Positions 33,687 through 45,634 of a stretch of 64,000 nt of DNA are shown here, piece by piece. The DNA is from Paratrimastix pyriformis. Lineage: Eukaryota > Preaxostyla > Paratrimastigidae. The position numbers and the translations under genes are program-made. The stretch spans positions 5,001 through 69,000 of the forward strand of contig JAPMOS010000140.1 in NCBI GenBank assembly GCA_027972325.1. The letters run 5' to 3'. The stretch's first letter is position 1. Each line of letters opens with the position of its first letter. Below the pieces are notes generated by a model. The model made no database searches. It was not told the origin of the DNA and saw only the letters and a program-made list of their open reading frames with translations.

Positions 33687-35218
33687 ATGGACGCACGCCT
33701 AAACTCGGCCTTTCTTCAGCCTTTTCCTGGGTTTTGGGGCGCCACCTGGTCCCCCTTTTGCGAAATCAACTACCTGGTCAGCCCGTACATCGTCTGACCC
33801 CGCTTCTCCATTCTGATGGATATTCAGGCGGGGTGGCGCCACTTTCCTTGTCCCTCTTCTTTCGGTAGGCGGAGTTTTGGAATTGGATATCTAACGCAGC
33901 ATATCTCGCATTTGCTCTCCCGGCCATGATTGCCATCAGACGGAACCGCATGGAGACCCGTTTTCTGCTGCTCTGCGTTTTTATCATGTTAACTGGAATC
34001 GGGAGTTCCATTTTCCACGGGACCATGCTTCAGTCCACACAAATTCTCGGTCTGTGCAGGGATGGCCACCGACCCTTCAGGAGCTGCACCCACATCCCCC
34101 TGGCAGACACGGCCCCGATGCTCGCCTTCGCCTTTGGGTACCTCTACGTCTTTGTGACTATGCACCTGGCTCCTGGCCCGGGCACGCGACCCCTGCGGGC
34201 CTGCCTGGCGGCCTTTCTCGCGAGCCTGTGGGCGCTGGCGGCCTGGCTGAGCTGGGGCCGTCCCGACTGGTTCAACCTGATCTTCCTCGGGGTCGTGACC
34301 GCCTTCCTGCCGCCCTCGTTCTTCTGGTGCGTCCACAAGGTGCCCCGGCATGGTCCGCGCCCCCCAGCCCACGGGCCGATTCGCAATGCTTCCGCCCACG
34401 AGGCACCCCCTACCAGCCTCTTTGTGTTCTGAGGGTCCCGTCCCGTCACTTCCTCCTTTCGGTTTGGCCCCACACAGAGCGGCGCCCCCACACAACCACA
34501 CAAAGCGGCGCCCCCGCACAGAGCGGCGCCCCCACACAACCACACAACGCGGCGCCCCCGCACAAAGCGGCGCCCCCACACAAAGCGGCGCCCCATGCCC
34601 CGTTCACGGCCGGATGTGTGTGTGCCCATGCCCATGCCTTCCTTCTGGTGGGCGTCTGCCGAGGCTCGCAGGCGGCTCCACGACTCCCCGCTCACAAGAT
34701 GTGGTGTGCCACGCCTTCCCTTCTGGTGGGCGTCTGCAGAGGCCCGCAGGCGGCTCTACTACTGGGTCCTGGCGCTGGGCCTCTTCGGGCTGGGCGCCAG
34801 CCTGTGGATGCTGGACAAGGCTCTGTGCCCCCAGCTGCGCGCCCTGCACCTGCGGCTCCTGCTGCGCTACGGGTCGCCGGGCCTGGTGCTGGTGGGGCTG
34901 GCCAACCCGCACGCCTGGTGGCACCTGATCACTGCGGCCGGGCTGCAGGCCCTGACCGCCATGGGCCTCTACATCCGCTGCGCCCACCTGGGGCGCCCGT
35001 CCCCGTACGGGTCGCTCTTCTGGTGCTGCGCGGGCCCCCGTGCCGACAAGAAGGGGAGCCAGGTGCCTGAGGAGGCAGGCGGGGACCCGCGGGTGGACGA
35101 TCCATACTGCTGCGCTGTCCGATCGGCCGCCCTGGGGGCTGGCCAGAGCCCGGCCAGCAAGCGGGCCCGCAGCGCAGCCCGCACCCTGCCGTCGCGCCCT
35201 CCGGCCCGCTCCAGCTAA
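33687..35218 (+). CDS. Alkaline ceramidase family protein
   Basis: Integral membrane hydrolase that splits ceramide into sphingosine and fatty acid in ER/Golgi membranes. Four exons in phase: 33687..33791, 33869..34049, 34107..34352, 34740..35218; 336 aa. Family signatures visible: FWGATWSPFCEINYLVSPYI then AEFWNWISNAAY, IGSSIFHGTMLQ (zinc-binding His with Ser), DTAPMLAF (Asp), and the C-terminal NPHAWWHLITAAGLQ with the remaining metal-binding His residues. Several hydrophobic segments (VFIMLTGIGS, AFGYLYVFVTM, ACLAAFLASLWALAAWL, VLALGLFGLGASLWML) fit the seven-helix fold. The last ~80 residues form a polar tail. The third intron contains repeats and a decoy copy of its own 3' end. Confidence 0.92.
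34473..34596 (+). repeat. CACACAAAGCGGCGCCCC tandem repeat in ceramidase intron
   Basis: Units of 17-18 bp (CACACAACGCGGCGCCCC, CGCACAAAGCGGCGCCCC and variants) repeated about seven times. Confidence 0.9.
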
Positions 35219-36392
35219 GTGGGGAGGCGGGTCCCCCGTGGCCACGTGCCCGAGCGCCGTGTTTCGTTGAGGGTTTTCCCTTTTGCGATTCGGTCATCAT
35301 CGATTGTACCCTTTCTGTTTCGTTGTTGGCGGCGATCAGCCCATTGCCCCCACCCCCCCCCCGCCCTGCCCCTTCCCTTCCTCTGCCCCCCCGCCCCCCC
35401 CCCCCCCTTCCCTGGCCTCACTCCCCTGCCCCCCTTCCTTCGCCGCCCGAGGGTTCCATTCAGGTTCGGTTTCGTGGGATGCACCCCGCATCCACCGCTC
35501 CCTCCCTCCCTCCCTCGCCCCTCCCCACCCCCTCGTCTCGGCCCAGCTAGAGCGCTGCCCATGCGCCATCCGTCCGCCCCTCGTGCCTGTGCCGCCTTCC
35601 TGGATCCGCCCCTTCGTTGAGTTGCCCCCCCCCCCCCCCCCCCATCCCACCACCCACCCACCCACCCACCCCCCGTGCGGTTCCCGGTTCCCCGTTTACC
35701 CCCTGATTTCTTGAATGTGCCCCTGTCCTTCACCGCGACGCCTGGCTCACGTTGCATCCTTTCCTGCGTCCTCTTTCTGCTGTCCTGTCCTCTTCCTCTT
35801 CCCTCTTCCCTCTTCCCTCTTCCCTCTTCCCTCTTGTTCACCTTTTCCTCCTTTTTGCACAGTCCAGTAACCGACATTACTGGAATCGAATGTGGGCCGT
35901 GTTCCCCTTGTTTGCGTCCCCCCCCCCCCCCCCGGTTTTCACCCCGTTTTTCCCATTTTCCCCCGTTTTCCACCTTCAGGTTTCAGTGCGGTTTATCCTT
36001 TGTCTGTCCCGTCCCCCACCACGACACGCGTGGGTCGCGTCCCCCCCCCCCCGACCCTTTTTTTTTGACCTGCCTGATTGTTGTGTTGTTGTGCAAGCCG
36101 GGTGAGGCGCAGATGCAGACGCGGGCCCCACGTCCCCCGTGGACCCCTTGTTTTCGTCCCCATCCTCTCCGTCTGTGTGGCTCCCCGATGGGTTTCGTAT
36201 ATTTGTGTTTCCGGGTGGTTCTTTCTTCGGTTCCTTTCTCTTCCCCATTAATTTGGCCTCCCTTTTCTTGTTGTGGTTGCGCTGAAAAATCAACTTGCCG
36301 AAGAACACAAGGATTTGGATGGGGCTCCGAACCTGCGTCTCAATCTACATAACCATTTGGGGATTAACAGCAAAGAGAGGATTTGAACTCCA
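35219..36392 (+). other. Pyrimidine-rich intergenic region
   Basis: About 1.2 kb, plus strand dominated by C and T with C runs (35395-35408, 35627-35643, 35920-35933) and TTCCC repeats (35797-35834). The opposite strand therefore shows Gly/Arg/Glu-rich open frames without recognisable domains. No gene seen. It must hold the ceramidase 3' end and the DNAL1 promoter. Confidence 0.6.
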
Positions 36393-37587
36393 ATGTCGAA
36401 GCTCAAGGATGTGATCAAAGCCTGGGTTGGTTTTCCGAATATGATCATCGTTAGATTGGCATTTGATATCAATTTTTTAGGAAGAAAAAAACCAGAAGCC
36501 CGCCGGTGAGGCGACCGAGATGAAGCTCTACTACCAGAACCCTCCCATCGAAAAGATGGATTCTTCCCTGGCCGTTCTCAAGAATTGCAGGTTCGTTTTC
36601 AGTTTTGTTCGTTTCCCAAACAAGCCTCTCGCACAGGCATCTCTCGCTCTCCACCAATCGTATCGATAAGATTGCTGGTTTGCAGGGTTTGGGTCTGACG
36701 TCTTCCTTGTGATTTTCGTTACCATCCCGCTCACTTTTTTTGCATCAGAGAGACTTGAGATTCTTTCGTTGGGGCGGAATCTGATCAAGAAAATTGAGGG
36801 TCTCGAATTTGTGGCCTCCACTCTCAAACAACTCTGGCTCTCGTACAACAACATCGACAAGCTCGTCCGTTTTCCCCACTTTTCCCCACCAATTCGTTTC
36901 CTTGCCACCCGTGGGGATCGCCCTTCTCATCGCCGCCTTCACACCCTTGGTTGACTCTGCGCAGGGCCCCGTGTGCTGCTGCCTGGGGCTGACCACCCTG
37001 TACATATCGCACAACAACATCGACAAGTGGGCCGAGGTTGACCGGCTGGTCTGTGCTGCCCTTGGGCACTTCCCCCTGCCTCCCGGTCGTCCCATGAGGG
37101 GTGATGCTCCCCTTGATACTGGCTCACGCACCTGCACGGCCGCCTGTCGGGTGGATGGGGGGCTGTAGGTGGCGCTGCCCAACCTGACGGACCTCTCGCT
37201 CATCGGCAACCCCATCGAGATCAATGCCGGCCGTCCGTTCGCCCCGCCCCCGCCCCCGCCGCCCCCGCCCGCGTCCACCCGCCTCGCATCATCTCATCCC
37301 CTATGCCCCCAACAACCCAATTGGTTTGCCCCACAGCCGCTTACCGGAGCGAGGTGGGCCGCCGCCTGCCTAACATTCGTCTCGATGGTCTGCCCCCCGA
37401 TTGCTTTCCCCTCCTTCAGACGCGTCACCACGTCACTTTTTTTCGCCCGCCACTCCTGCACGCAGGCTTGCGCATCGACCAAGAGCAGCCCGCTGCTGCT
37501 GCCCCCGCGGAAGGAGAGGGGGATGCCACTGCCACCGCAACTGCCACAGGCCCCGCCACCGCTGCCGCCGTTGCTGGGGTTCAGTAA
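36393..37587 (+). CDS. DNAL1: Axonemal dynein light chain 1 (LC1/DNAL1)
   Basis: SDS22-type leucine-rich-repeat light chain that binds the motor head of an outer-arm dynein heavy chain and microtubules in motile cilia. Eight exons in phase: 36393..36425, 36481..36590, 36637..36692, 36749..36864, 36965..37048, 37169..37232, 37337..37387, 37466..37587; 211 aa. Conserved blocks: [103 protein letters not shown]. The C-terminal tail is replaced by an Ala/Thr-rich stretch. Its presence shows that the organism has a motile flagellum or cilium. Start [11 protein letters not shown] joins to EEKNQKP as in orthologues. Confidence 0.96.
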
Positions 37588-37750
37588 TTTTTCGAGCCCA
37601 CCCTCGTATTTATCTGGGGGGTGAAAAACAACCAGGACGGATGTACTCGTTGAGAGACTTGAAACTGTATTGGTTTCGCAGCCCGCACTGGGGAAACGGT
37701 TCCTTGTCACTTCTCTCTCCTGAAATTCGGTGACCGAAAGGCCCCGAAAA

Positions 37751-40700
37751 ATGCCTTGGATAGCCGACAGCCCCGTGCAGCTACGACCCCTCCTCCGTGC
37801 ACATTTTTTGAATTCTACCGGAATGGAACGGCTCCTGGCACCCGGTCCCTTTGATGTGGCCTACCTGGAAGAGATAGTTAATTCTTTTTACGCCCCAAGA
37901 TCTGAGGCGGAGGTCCGCCTTGACGCGCTGGAGATCAATCATTTCAAATAAACCCGACCTTCCCTTCCACCCCTAGCGGACACAAGCGAACGCTCTCCTT
38001 TCCCAGTTCACTGAGCACCCTGACTCATGGACGCGTGTCGATCAGATTCTCGAGCGGTCCACCCGTCTCGAGACCAAATTCCTTGGACTCAAGGTTCGTT
38101 TTTTCTCACGCTCTCGGTGGATTTGAATGTCCCTCTCTCCCCCCAGATTTTGCAATCGTGCATCCAGCAACGCTGGAAAATTATCCCCGAGGCACAGCGG
38201 AAGGGCATCAAGGATTACATTGTCAATCTGGTCATCACCATCTCCAGTGACGCGACCCGGTACCGTGAGTCCAAGGCCTACGTCAGCAAACTGAACGAGG
38301 TGCTCATTCAGGTTTGTGTTTCGAGCGTCAATTTATCACACGCCCTCCTCTCCCTGCAGATCGTCAAGCAGGAGTGGCCTGCTCAGTGGCCCAATTTCAT
38401 CTCAGAAATCGTGGACTCCTCCCAGTCCAACGAGACTCTGTGCGAGAACAATCTGCGCGTCCTCAAGCTCCTCAGGTCGCTATTCCCCCGGCACCACGCA
38501 TACACGCACCCAGTGCGCCGCACGCGCACAGATGCCAACCGGCCCCCAAACTCACCCCACCCTCCTGCCCCTCCTGCCCCTCCTCCCCTCCTCCACCCTC
38601 CTGCTCTTGACCCACGCAGTGAGGAAGTTTTCGACTTCAGCTCGGGGCAGATGACCCAGAAGCGGATCCTCGACCTCAAGCAGCAGTTCAACGCCGACTT
38701 CGCCAAGGTCGATACCCCCCCCCCCCACACACACACACACGCACCCACACGCACACACATTTTCCCCCTCCATATGACACAACGCTGCTGCCTCCGTCGA
38801 CCGCTCCTGGGTTTCTCATCATCCTCGCTCCTTCGCCTGCCCTCTGCCTCTTGGGGGGGCGCGCGCGCACAGGTTTTCCAACTGTGCCACCTGATCTTCA
38901 CCAGCAGCCAATCGGTGACGCTGCTGCAGGTTACCCTGGAGACGCTGCACCGGTTCCTGAACTGGATCCCGCTGGGGTACATCTTCGAGACCAAGCTCAT
39001 CGAGACCCTCGTCACCAAGGTCCCCCGCCCCTCCCCGCGCCCCATGCGCCAGTCCATCTGCCCACGGGCCATCCCCATCTGACCTGACCGCACTTCCCCC
39101 CGCCAATCCCCGGCCCTTTTACTCGGCGGCCCGCAGTTCCTGCCGCTGGCCCAGTTCCGCAACACGGTGCTGAACTGCCTGACGGAGATCGCGGGCCTGG
39201 AGCTGGACGCGGGCCAGGCCGCCTACGCAGCCCAACTGCAGGCGCTCTTCATCGGAGCCGTCCAGCAGCTGACGGCCCTCATCCCGCCCACCGCCGGTCC
39301 GCCGCCCCCGCCCCCTCGGCACGCGGTCCCCTGGGCGGGCTGGCCCACGGACACGGCGCCATGCCCCCCTTGCGTGCGGTCTCACATCCACCATCCCTCC
39401 TCCCCCCTTCCCGCTTGCTGCCGCAGACCTGGCGCGTGCCTACGACGAGGGCAGCGAGGAGGACAGCCAGTTTGTGCACTTCCTGTGCCTCTTCCTGACC
39501 ACCTTCCTGCGCACCCACGCGGCCATCGTCGAGGGGCAGCCCCCGGTGCTGCTGCAGGCGCTCGACTGGCTGGTGCGCATCTTCCGGGTCCAGGAGAAGG
39601 AGGTCTTCAAGATGGGCCTCGAGTACTGGCTCGCCCTGGTCCGCCCCTCCGCCTCGATGCCCCTTCATGCTGCAGCCTCGCCTCGCCTCGAGTACGGGGG
39701 GTGCTGGGGGGGGGGGGGGGGGGGCACGGTAACGCGTCATCCCCTGCCCTCCTCCGCCTCACTCCCTTCGTAACCCTCCGTCCGGACGGACCTGCAGGCG
39801 AAGGATCTCTTCCACAAGGACCTCCGGCCCGCAGCCCCGGCCCCGTCGGCTTCGGCATGTCCGTCCCGCCCCCGCCCCCGCCCCCGGCCCCTTCCACCAA
39901 GCCCCATCCGCATATCCCTCAACCGCACAGCCCTCACTCACCCGCACCCCACCGCCACGCTCCTCATTCGTCCGTGCCCACCCACCCACCCACCCCGCCG
40001 CCGCGCCACCCATTGGTTTCGCAGGGCCGCCAAGCCGGCCGCCCCGCAGGCCTCGGGCCGGCTGGGCATGTACGAGGCGCCCTGACCGAGGTGCGCAAGA
40101 TCGTCATCAGCCGGATGGCCCGCCCCGAGGAGGTGCTCCTCTACGAGGACGAGAACGGCCAGGTGCAGCGGGAGTACAGCAAGGACACCGACTCCATCGT
40201 CCTCTGTCCGTCCCGTCCCCGCCTCGCCTCGCCTCGCCTCGCCCCGCCCCCCCCCCATGCCTTGGGAGCTCCCCGGGCTGCACTGCGCTCATCTCCTCGC
40301 GCAGATCGATCGCGCCGTCCACTTCCTCCATCTTCACCAGCGGCCCCAAAATCTCGTCGAAATCTCGTGACGATGCACATGCTGGCTTGCGCTCCATCGA
40401 AAATCTCGGCACACTCTCATCATCATCATCGCACCAAGAAAATCTCACCTTCTGGCTCTGCTGGGCTGGGTGGGGGCTGGCGATCTCCCGGGGGGCGGTG
40501 CGTGCAGACAAGACGATGCGCGAGTGCCTGATCTTCCTGACCCACCTGAACCCCCACGACACGGAGGAGATCCTGGTGCAGAAGCTGGCCCGCATCGTGG
40601 ACGGCTCCGAGTACAGCTTCACCGCCGTCAACACCCTCTCCTGGTCGGTGGGCGCCATCGCAGGCACCATGAGTCCGTCCCGCCCCGCCCCTCCCTTGCC

Positions 40701-42809
40701 CAGCCATTTGGCATACGACCCGCCTTTGGCCCGCGCCATCACCCCCCCGTGCTCTCCCTCCCGCTCACTGCCCGCCCTCCGTCGTGGCCTCCCTCGGGCC
40801 TGCCCTGCCAGACGAGGACGACGAGCGGCGGTTCGTGGTGGACGTGGTCCGGGAGCTGCTGGGGCTCTGCGAGAACCGCCAGGGGAAGGACAACAAGGCC
40901 GTCATCGCGAGCAACATCATGTTCGTGGTGGCCCAGTACCCGCGCTTCCTGCGGGCCCACTGGCGCTTCCTGAAGACCGTCGTCAACAAGCTGTTCGAGT
41001 TCATGCACGAGCGCTTCCCGGGCGTGCAGGACATGGCCTGCGACACCTTCCTCAAGATCGCCCAGAAGTGCCGCCGCAAGCTTGCCATCCTGCAGCCCGG
41101 CGAGACGATGCCCTTCATCAACGAGATCCTGCTGCAGCTCAACAGCATCATCAGCGACCTCAGCCCCGGCCACGTGCTGGTCGTCTATGAGGCCCTGGCC
41201 ACCATCGTGGGCGCCCAGGTGGGCCCCCAGCGCGACCAGCTGGTCAAGTCGCTCTTCCTCACCCCCAACGAGCTCGTCCGTGGCCCCACCCTCCTTCCCT
41301 TCGCTTCCATGCCATTCCCGCTCCGCTTCGCTTCCCTTTTTTCCCCTGCCGTGCTCATCGTTCTGGCTGTGTGGCTGTGGCGGTGGCGGTGGCGGTGGCG
41401 GTGGCGGTGGCTGTGGCTGTGGCTGTGGCTGTGGCTGTGGCTGTGTGTGGGGCCAGTGGCGAGGCCTGATGGCCCAGGCGGCCCAGAGCATCGACGTGCT
41501 GAAGCGCTCCGAGGTGCAGCAGCAGCTGCTGAACATCCTCCAGGTCCGCCCCGCCACCCCGCCCGCCCGGTGCCTCCGGTTGCCGTCGACTTGATCCCCG
41601 CCCCGCCCCGCCCCCCCTGGCGGCCACTCCATCTGACGGCATGCTCTGCTGCGAACGTTCTCTGGGCCTGGGGTGGGTGGGGGCGTGCGTGCGGGGGACG
41701 AACACCCGGGTGGCGCAGGCGCTGGGCCAGGGCTACGCGCTGCAGCTGGGGGCCATCTTCATGGACGCGCTGAACCTGTACAAGGCCTACACCCAGATGG
41801 TCTCCGAGATTGTCGCCGCCCAGGGCGTCCGGGCCACCCACCTGCTGGAGGTCAAGCAGATGCGCTCCGTCAAGGTCCTCCTCCATCCCCTTGGGCTCCC
41901 CCCTTCCCCGGACCCCCTTCCGCGTGCGGGTGCCATGAAATTCCCATCCCTCAATGGGGCTCCCCCCCGTTCCATGTCACGCGCATGCGCACGCTCCCAC
42001 GTGCATGGTGGCTCTCGGCTTGTGGACTGCAGAAGGAGATCCTGCGTCACACATGTCCACACAGCACATGCTCACACACGACACATGCTCACACGACACA
42101 TGCTCACACATACATGGTGGCTGCTCTCGGCTTGCGGGCTGCAGAAGGAGATTCTGCGCCTGGTGGAGGCCTTCGTGACCCAGTCGGAGGACCCCCAGTC
42201 GGTGGCGGCGACCTTCCTGCCGCCCCTGATGGAGTCCGTGCTGCCCGACTACCAGGCCTCCATCCCCGAGGCCCGCGACGCGGAGGTGCTGCAGCTCTTC
42301 TCATCGGCCATCACCAAGCTCAGGGTCCGCCCCGCCTCGTCTCGCCTCGTCTCGCCTCGTCTCGCCTCGTCTCGCCTCGCCTCCCCAGCCTTCCTGTCCC
42401 CCCCGCCCCGTCTGGCCTGCGTGCGTCTGTCGGCGTGTCCGGCGTTCCATTCGGACCCCCTGGCCTCTTCTTCCTCTGTGCACCCAGACGTCCATGCATG
42501 AGCTGGTGCCCATGTCTGACCTCTCGTTCTCTGCCTCCTCTGTGCTTGCAGACGACCATGCAGGAGCTGGTGCCCAACATGTTCTCGGCGGTCTTCGAGC
42601 CGACCCTGGCCATGATCACGGCCAACTTCGAGGACTTCCCCGAGCACCGGGTGCAGTTCTACAACCTCCTGCGGGCCATCAACCAGCACTGCTTCGCCAG
42701 TCCGTCCCGCCCGCACCGCACCCGCACCCGCACCCACACCCGTCCCGTCCCGTCCCGTCCACCCTGCTGCTGACGAGGGCTCATCTCCATGTCCCTGCCT
42801 GTCTGCTGT

Positions 42810-42841
<32 letters not shown>

Positions 42842-43884
42842 GCGCCCCCGCGGCCGCCGCAGCCTTCCGGGTGATCAGCGGTGCCCAGTTCAAGCTGGTC
42901 ATCGACTCGATCATCTGGGGCTTCAAACACGCCGAGCGCAACATCGCCGACATCGGTCCGTCCCCCTCCCCTCGCGCCCCCCCCTCACTCGCCCCCCCCC
43001 CCCCCCCCCCCCCCGCCCCGCCCACACCCATTCTGCGCCGCCCAAGCGGCATCGATCGCCCGCCCCACCACACGCCACACCCATCCCATCGACCCCACCT
43101 CCCCACCGCCATGCTGACGGGCTCTTTTCTGGGTGTGATGGTCTCTGTGACGCGGGGGTGGGGGACCCCTTCCTGGCCACGCGCATGCGCACGACGACGG
43201 GCACAGCGCTGAACCTGCTGCTGGAGCTGCTGCGGAACGTGCAGAACAGCGACATTGCGCAGCCCTTCTACCAGACCTACCTGATCGCCCTCATGCAGGA
43301 CCTGCTCTTCGTCCTGACGGACACCTTCCACAAGCCGGGCTTCAAGATGCACGCCACCATCCTGCTGTACATGTTCCGCCTGGTGCGCTTCAACCAGGTC
43401 ACGGCCCCGCTCTTCCCCAGCCCCGAGGCCGCCCCCGGGATGACCAACGAGGCCTACCTGCGCCAGGTGCTGGCCGACCTGCTGGGCCGGTCCTTCAAGA
43501 ACTTCCTGCCGGCCCAGATCGCCCACTTCGTGCAGGGCCTGCTGACCATCGACGACCTGACCCTCTTCAAGAACCACCTGCGCGACTTCCTCGTGCAGAC
43601 CAAGGAGTTCGCCGGCGACACGGCCGACCTCTTCCTCGAGGAGACCCAGGCCGCCGAGGTGGCCAAGACCGAGCGCCAGCGCCAGATCGACCTCCAGGTC
43701 CGCACACCCGCCCCCCCGCCCATCACCACGGCCCACCCACCACCACCGCGCCCCCGCGCCAGCCCCGCCGCCGCCGCAACCATCCACTCACACGCCTTCC
43801 TCGGGTCGTCTGCGTGTGTGGGTGGGTCGATGGCAGGTTCCCGGGCTGCTCAACGGGCTGACGGGCCCCAACGACGACGACTGA
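37751..43884 (+). CDS. XPO1: Exportin-1 (CRM1/XPO1)
   Basis: Importin-beta family receptor exporting NES proteins and RNAs with RanGTP. Exons: 37751..37912, 37977..38093, 38147..38311, 38360..38475, 38620..38707, 38873..39019, 39137..39296, 39427..39638, 39798..39844, 40025..40205, 40508..40672, 40812..41275, 41457..41543, 41719..41874, 42145..42324, 42552..42699, 42863..42955, 43207..43697, 43837..43884. Signatures: [101 protein letters not shown], ending [15 protein letters not shown]. The NES-groove cysteine is present ([15 protein letters not shown]). Two irregularities: one base is missing near 40080 to keep RLGMYEAP and LTEVRKIV in one frame, and the homologous stretch TNTRVAQ before 41719 has no AG acceptor in front of it. 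Confidence 0.95.
41369..41446 (+). repeat. GGCGGT/GGCTGT hexamer array in XPO1 intron
   Basis: Tandem GTGGCG then GTGGCT hexamers directly upstream of the acceptor at 41455-41456. Confidence 0.9.
42816..42841 (+). repeat. Poly-C run before an XPO1 acceptor
   Basis: About 26 consecutive C, 20 bp upstream of the AG that opens the exon at 42863. It probably acts as the pyrimidine tract. Confidence 0.9.
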
Positions 43885-45634
43885 GCGGCGCGCCCGCCCC
43901 TCGGCCGGCCCTCCGGCACCCACAGCCCCCCCGCCCGCCCCCCCACCCCCCGCATCCGACCCAGCACCAACCCCAACCCCAGCACCAGCCCCCCCTCCCC
44001 TCCCCTCCACCGCGCCCACGGCGTGGTGCCCCGTGGGGTGCGTCTTCTCGGACGTGCCCCCCGCACCCGAGGCCCTCCCGCCCGCCCGCCCATATCCCCA
44101 CCGCCTCGCCTCCTGGCGGCCCTCGGTGGCCACCCCGGTCGCATATGGAATGCCCACCGGTCCTGGCCGCCCCATGCCGCCGCCCGCCCGCCCGCCCACC
44201 CGCCCGCCGCGCACGCCCGCCCGCCCGCCGCGCACGCCCCACATGATGATGGCCAACCGTCCCTCAGCCACCCCGCGCTTGGCGCGCCCCGCGGCGCCAC
44301 AGTTAGCACCTGCCCAACATGCCCTGCCTGCCCTGCCCTGCCCTGTCGTCCTCAGCGAGCCCCCGAGCCCCCGAGCCGACGACGGCAACGAGCCCCCGTG
44401 GTGACGCCGAGCGGCGCGTTAAATGACCATCCTGTGGGTGCGTGGTGCTTTCTGTCTCCCCCTCTGGAACGGGACCTTTTCCTTGTTTCGCCGATACATT
44501 CCAAGAAGAGTCGGACCGCCTCCTCGCAACTTTGTTGCTGTTCGACCATGTCGGCGGCATCACATCAGCGTCAGGTCATCAATGGCGAGAGGCCAGACCA
44601 GCATACTCCCTTGGGGTGGGCCAACAGATTGAGGTTGGACATGGGTAATATACTCGTTCCCCCCAGTGAGGTGGGAGCGACCCCTGAGTCCTCGAGCGCC
44701 CCGGCCATGTCGACGCCATCATCGCAAAAACAGGTGGGAATGAGTTCCGGGGCTGCCCACACGGACCCATCGGTCGACCCACGAACTGTCTGCGCATCCA
44801 ATATCGAGGCGACCACATTCACCTTCCCCACACCACAACAACCCGTCCTTCCAACATGTGCACCTCATCATTATAGATCCCCCACCTTATAATGCATCGC
44901 AACTGGGTGCGAGGCCGGAAAGCTCCAACGTCACGACGGTATCGTATTTTCCGTTGGAACGAACCTCCACCATCGGGTGCCGCCAACAAACGCGCCCCGG
45001 CATCTGCGGGGGGTGCCCGAGCAGCCGGTAGCCCACCCTCCGGGGCACACGAAGCACACCAGGCGGCGAATGCAACTGCACCCACCACACCCGGGACACT
45101 TGCCTCTCTCCTTCCGCCGGTCTGTCCTGCCGTCCGATGCAATGTCGGCCCGCTGTTTTTTTTTTTTGTGTGTGTGTGTGATGATGATGATGATTGGATT
45201 GTTGTTTCGCTGTTTGCGGTTGTTGGTCGTGAGGCCCCAAGGGCTCGGCTTTCACTGATCTCCGAATCCCCAGCCAATCCCTCGCCTGTGCCGCTGCGGC
45301 GGTTGTGACCCAAACAAACCCCATGCCCCATGCTGACCCATGACCCATGACCCATGACCCATGACCGACACGGCCAGGGGCACCACACACACGGCCAGGG
45401 GCAGGGGCAGGGGCAGGGCAAAGCACTTTGGGGCGCAGTCATCCACGGCAGTCCCCACCCGTCACGCCACCTCGTCGCCGCCAGCGCGGGGCGCCCTCCG
45501 GCCTCTCCACTCGGATGCCCGCCTCTCACATTTGCGCTCCCCTCCCTCCCTCCCTCCCCCGCCCCCGGACACGGGCCATTCGGTGATGTGGGTGCTGGGG
45601 ATGGGGCTGGGGGTTGTGGCCGCTGGGTGGGCAG
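43885..45634 (+). other. Intergenic region with possible unassigned exons
   Basis: 43885-44280 is C-rich with GCCCGCCC repeats. At about 44490-44650 one frame reads FQEESDRLLATLLLFDHVGG. At 44640-44890 another is Ser/Thr/Pro-rich. At 44855-45020 a third reads HLIIIDPPPYNASQLGARPE and ends in a Cys-containing stretch. These could be 5' exons of the FYR-domain gene or fragments of a separate gene; junctions were not resolved. T-rich and GT-repeat patches lie at 45164-45195. Confidence 0.35.
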
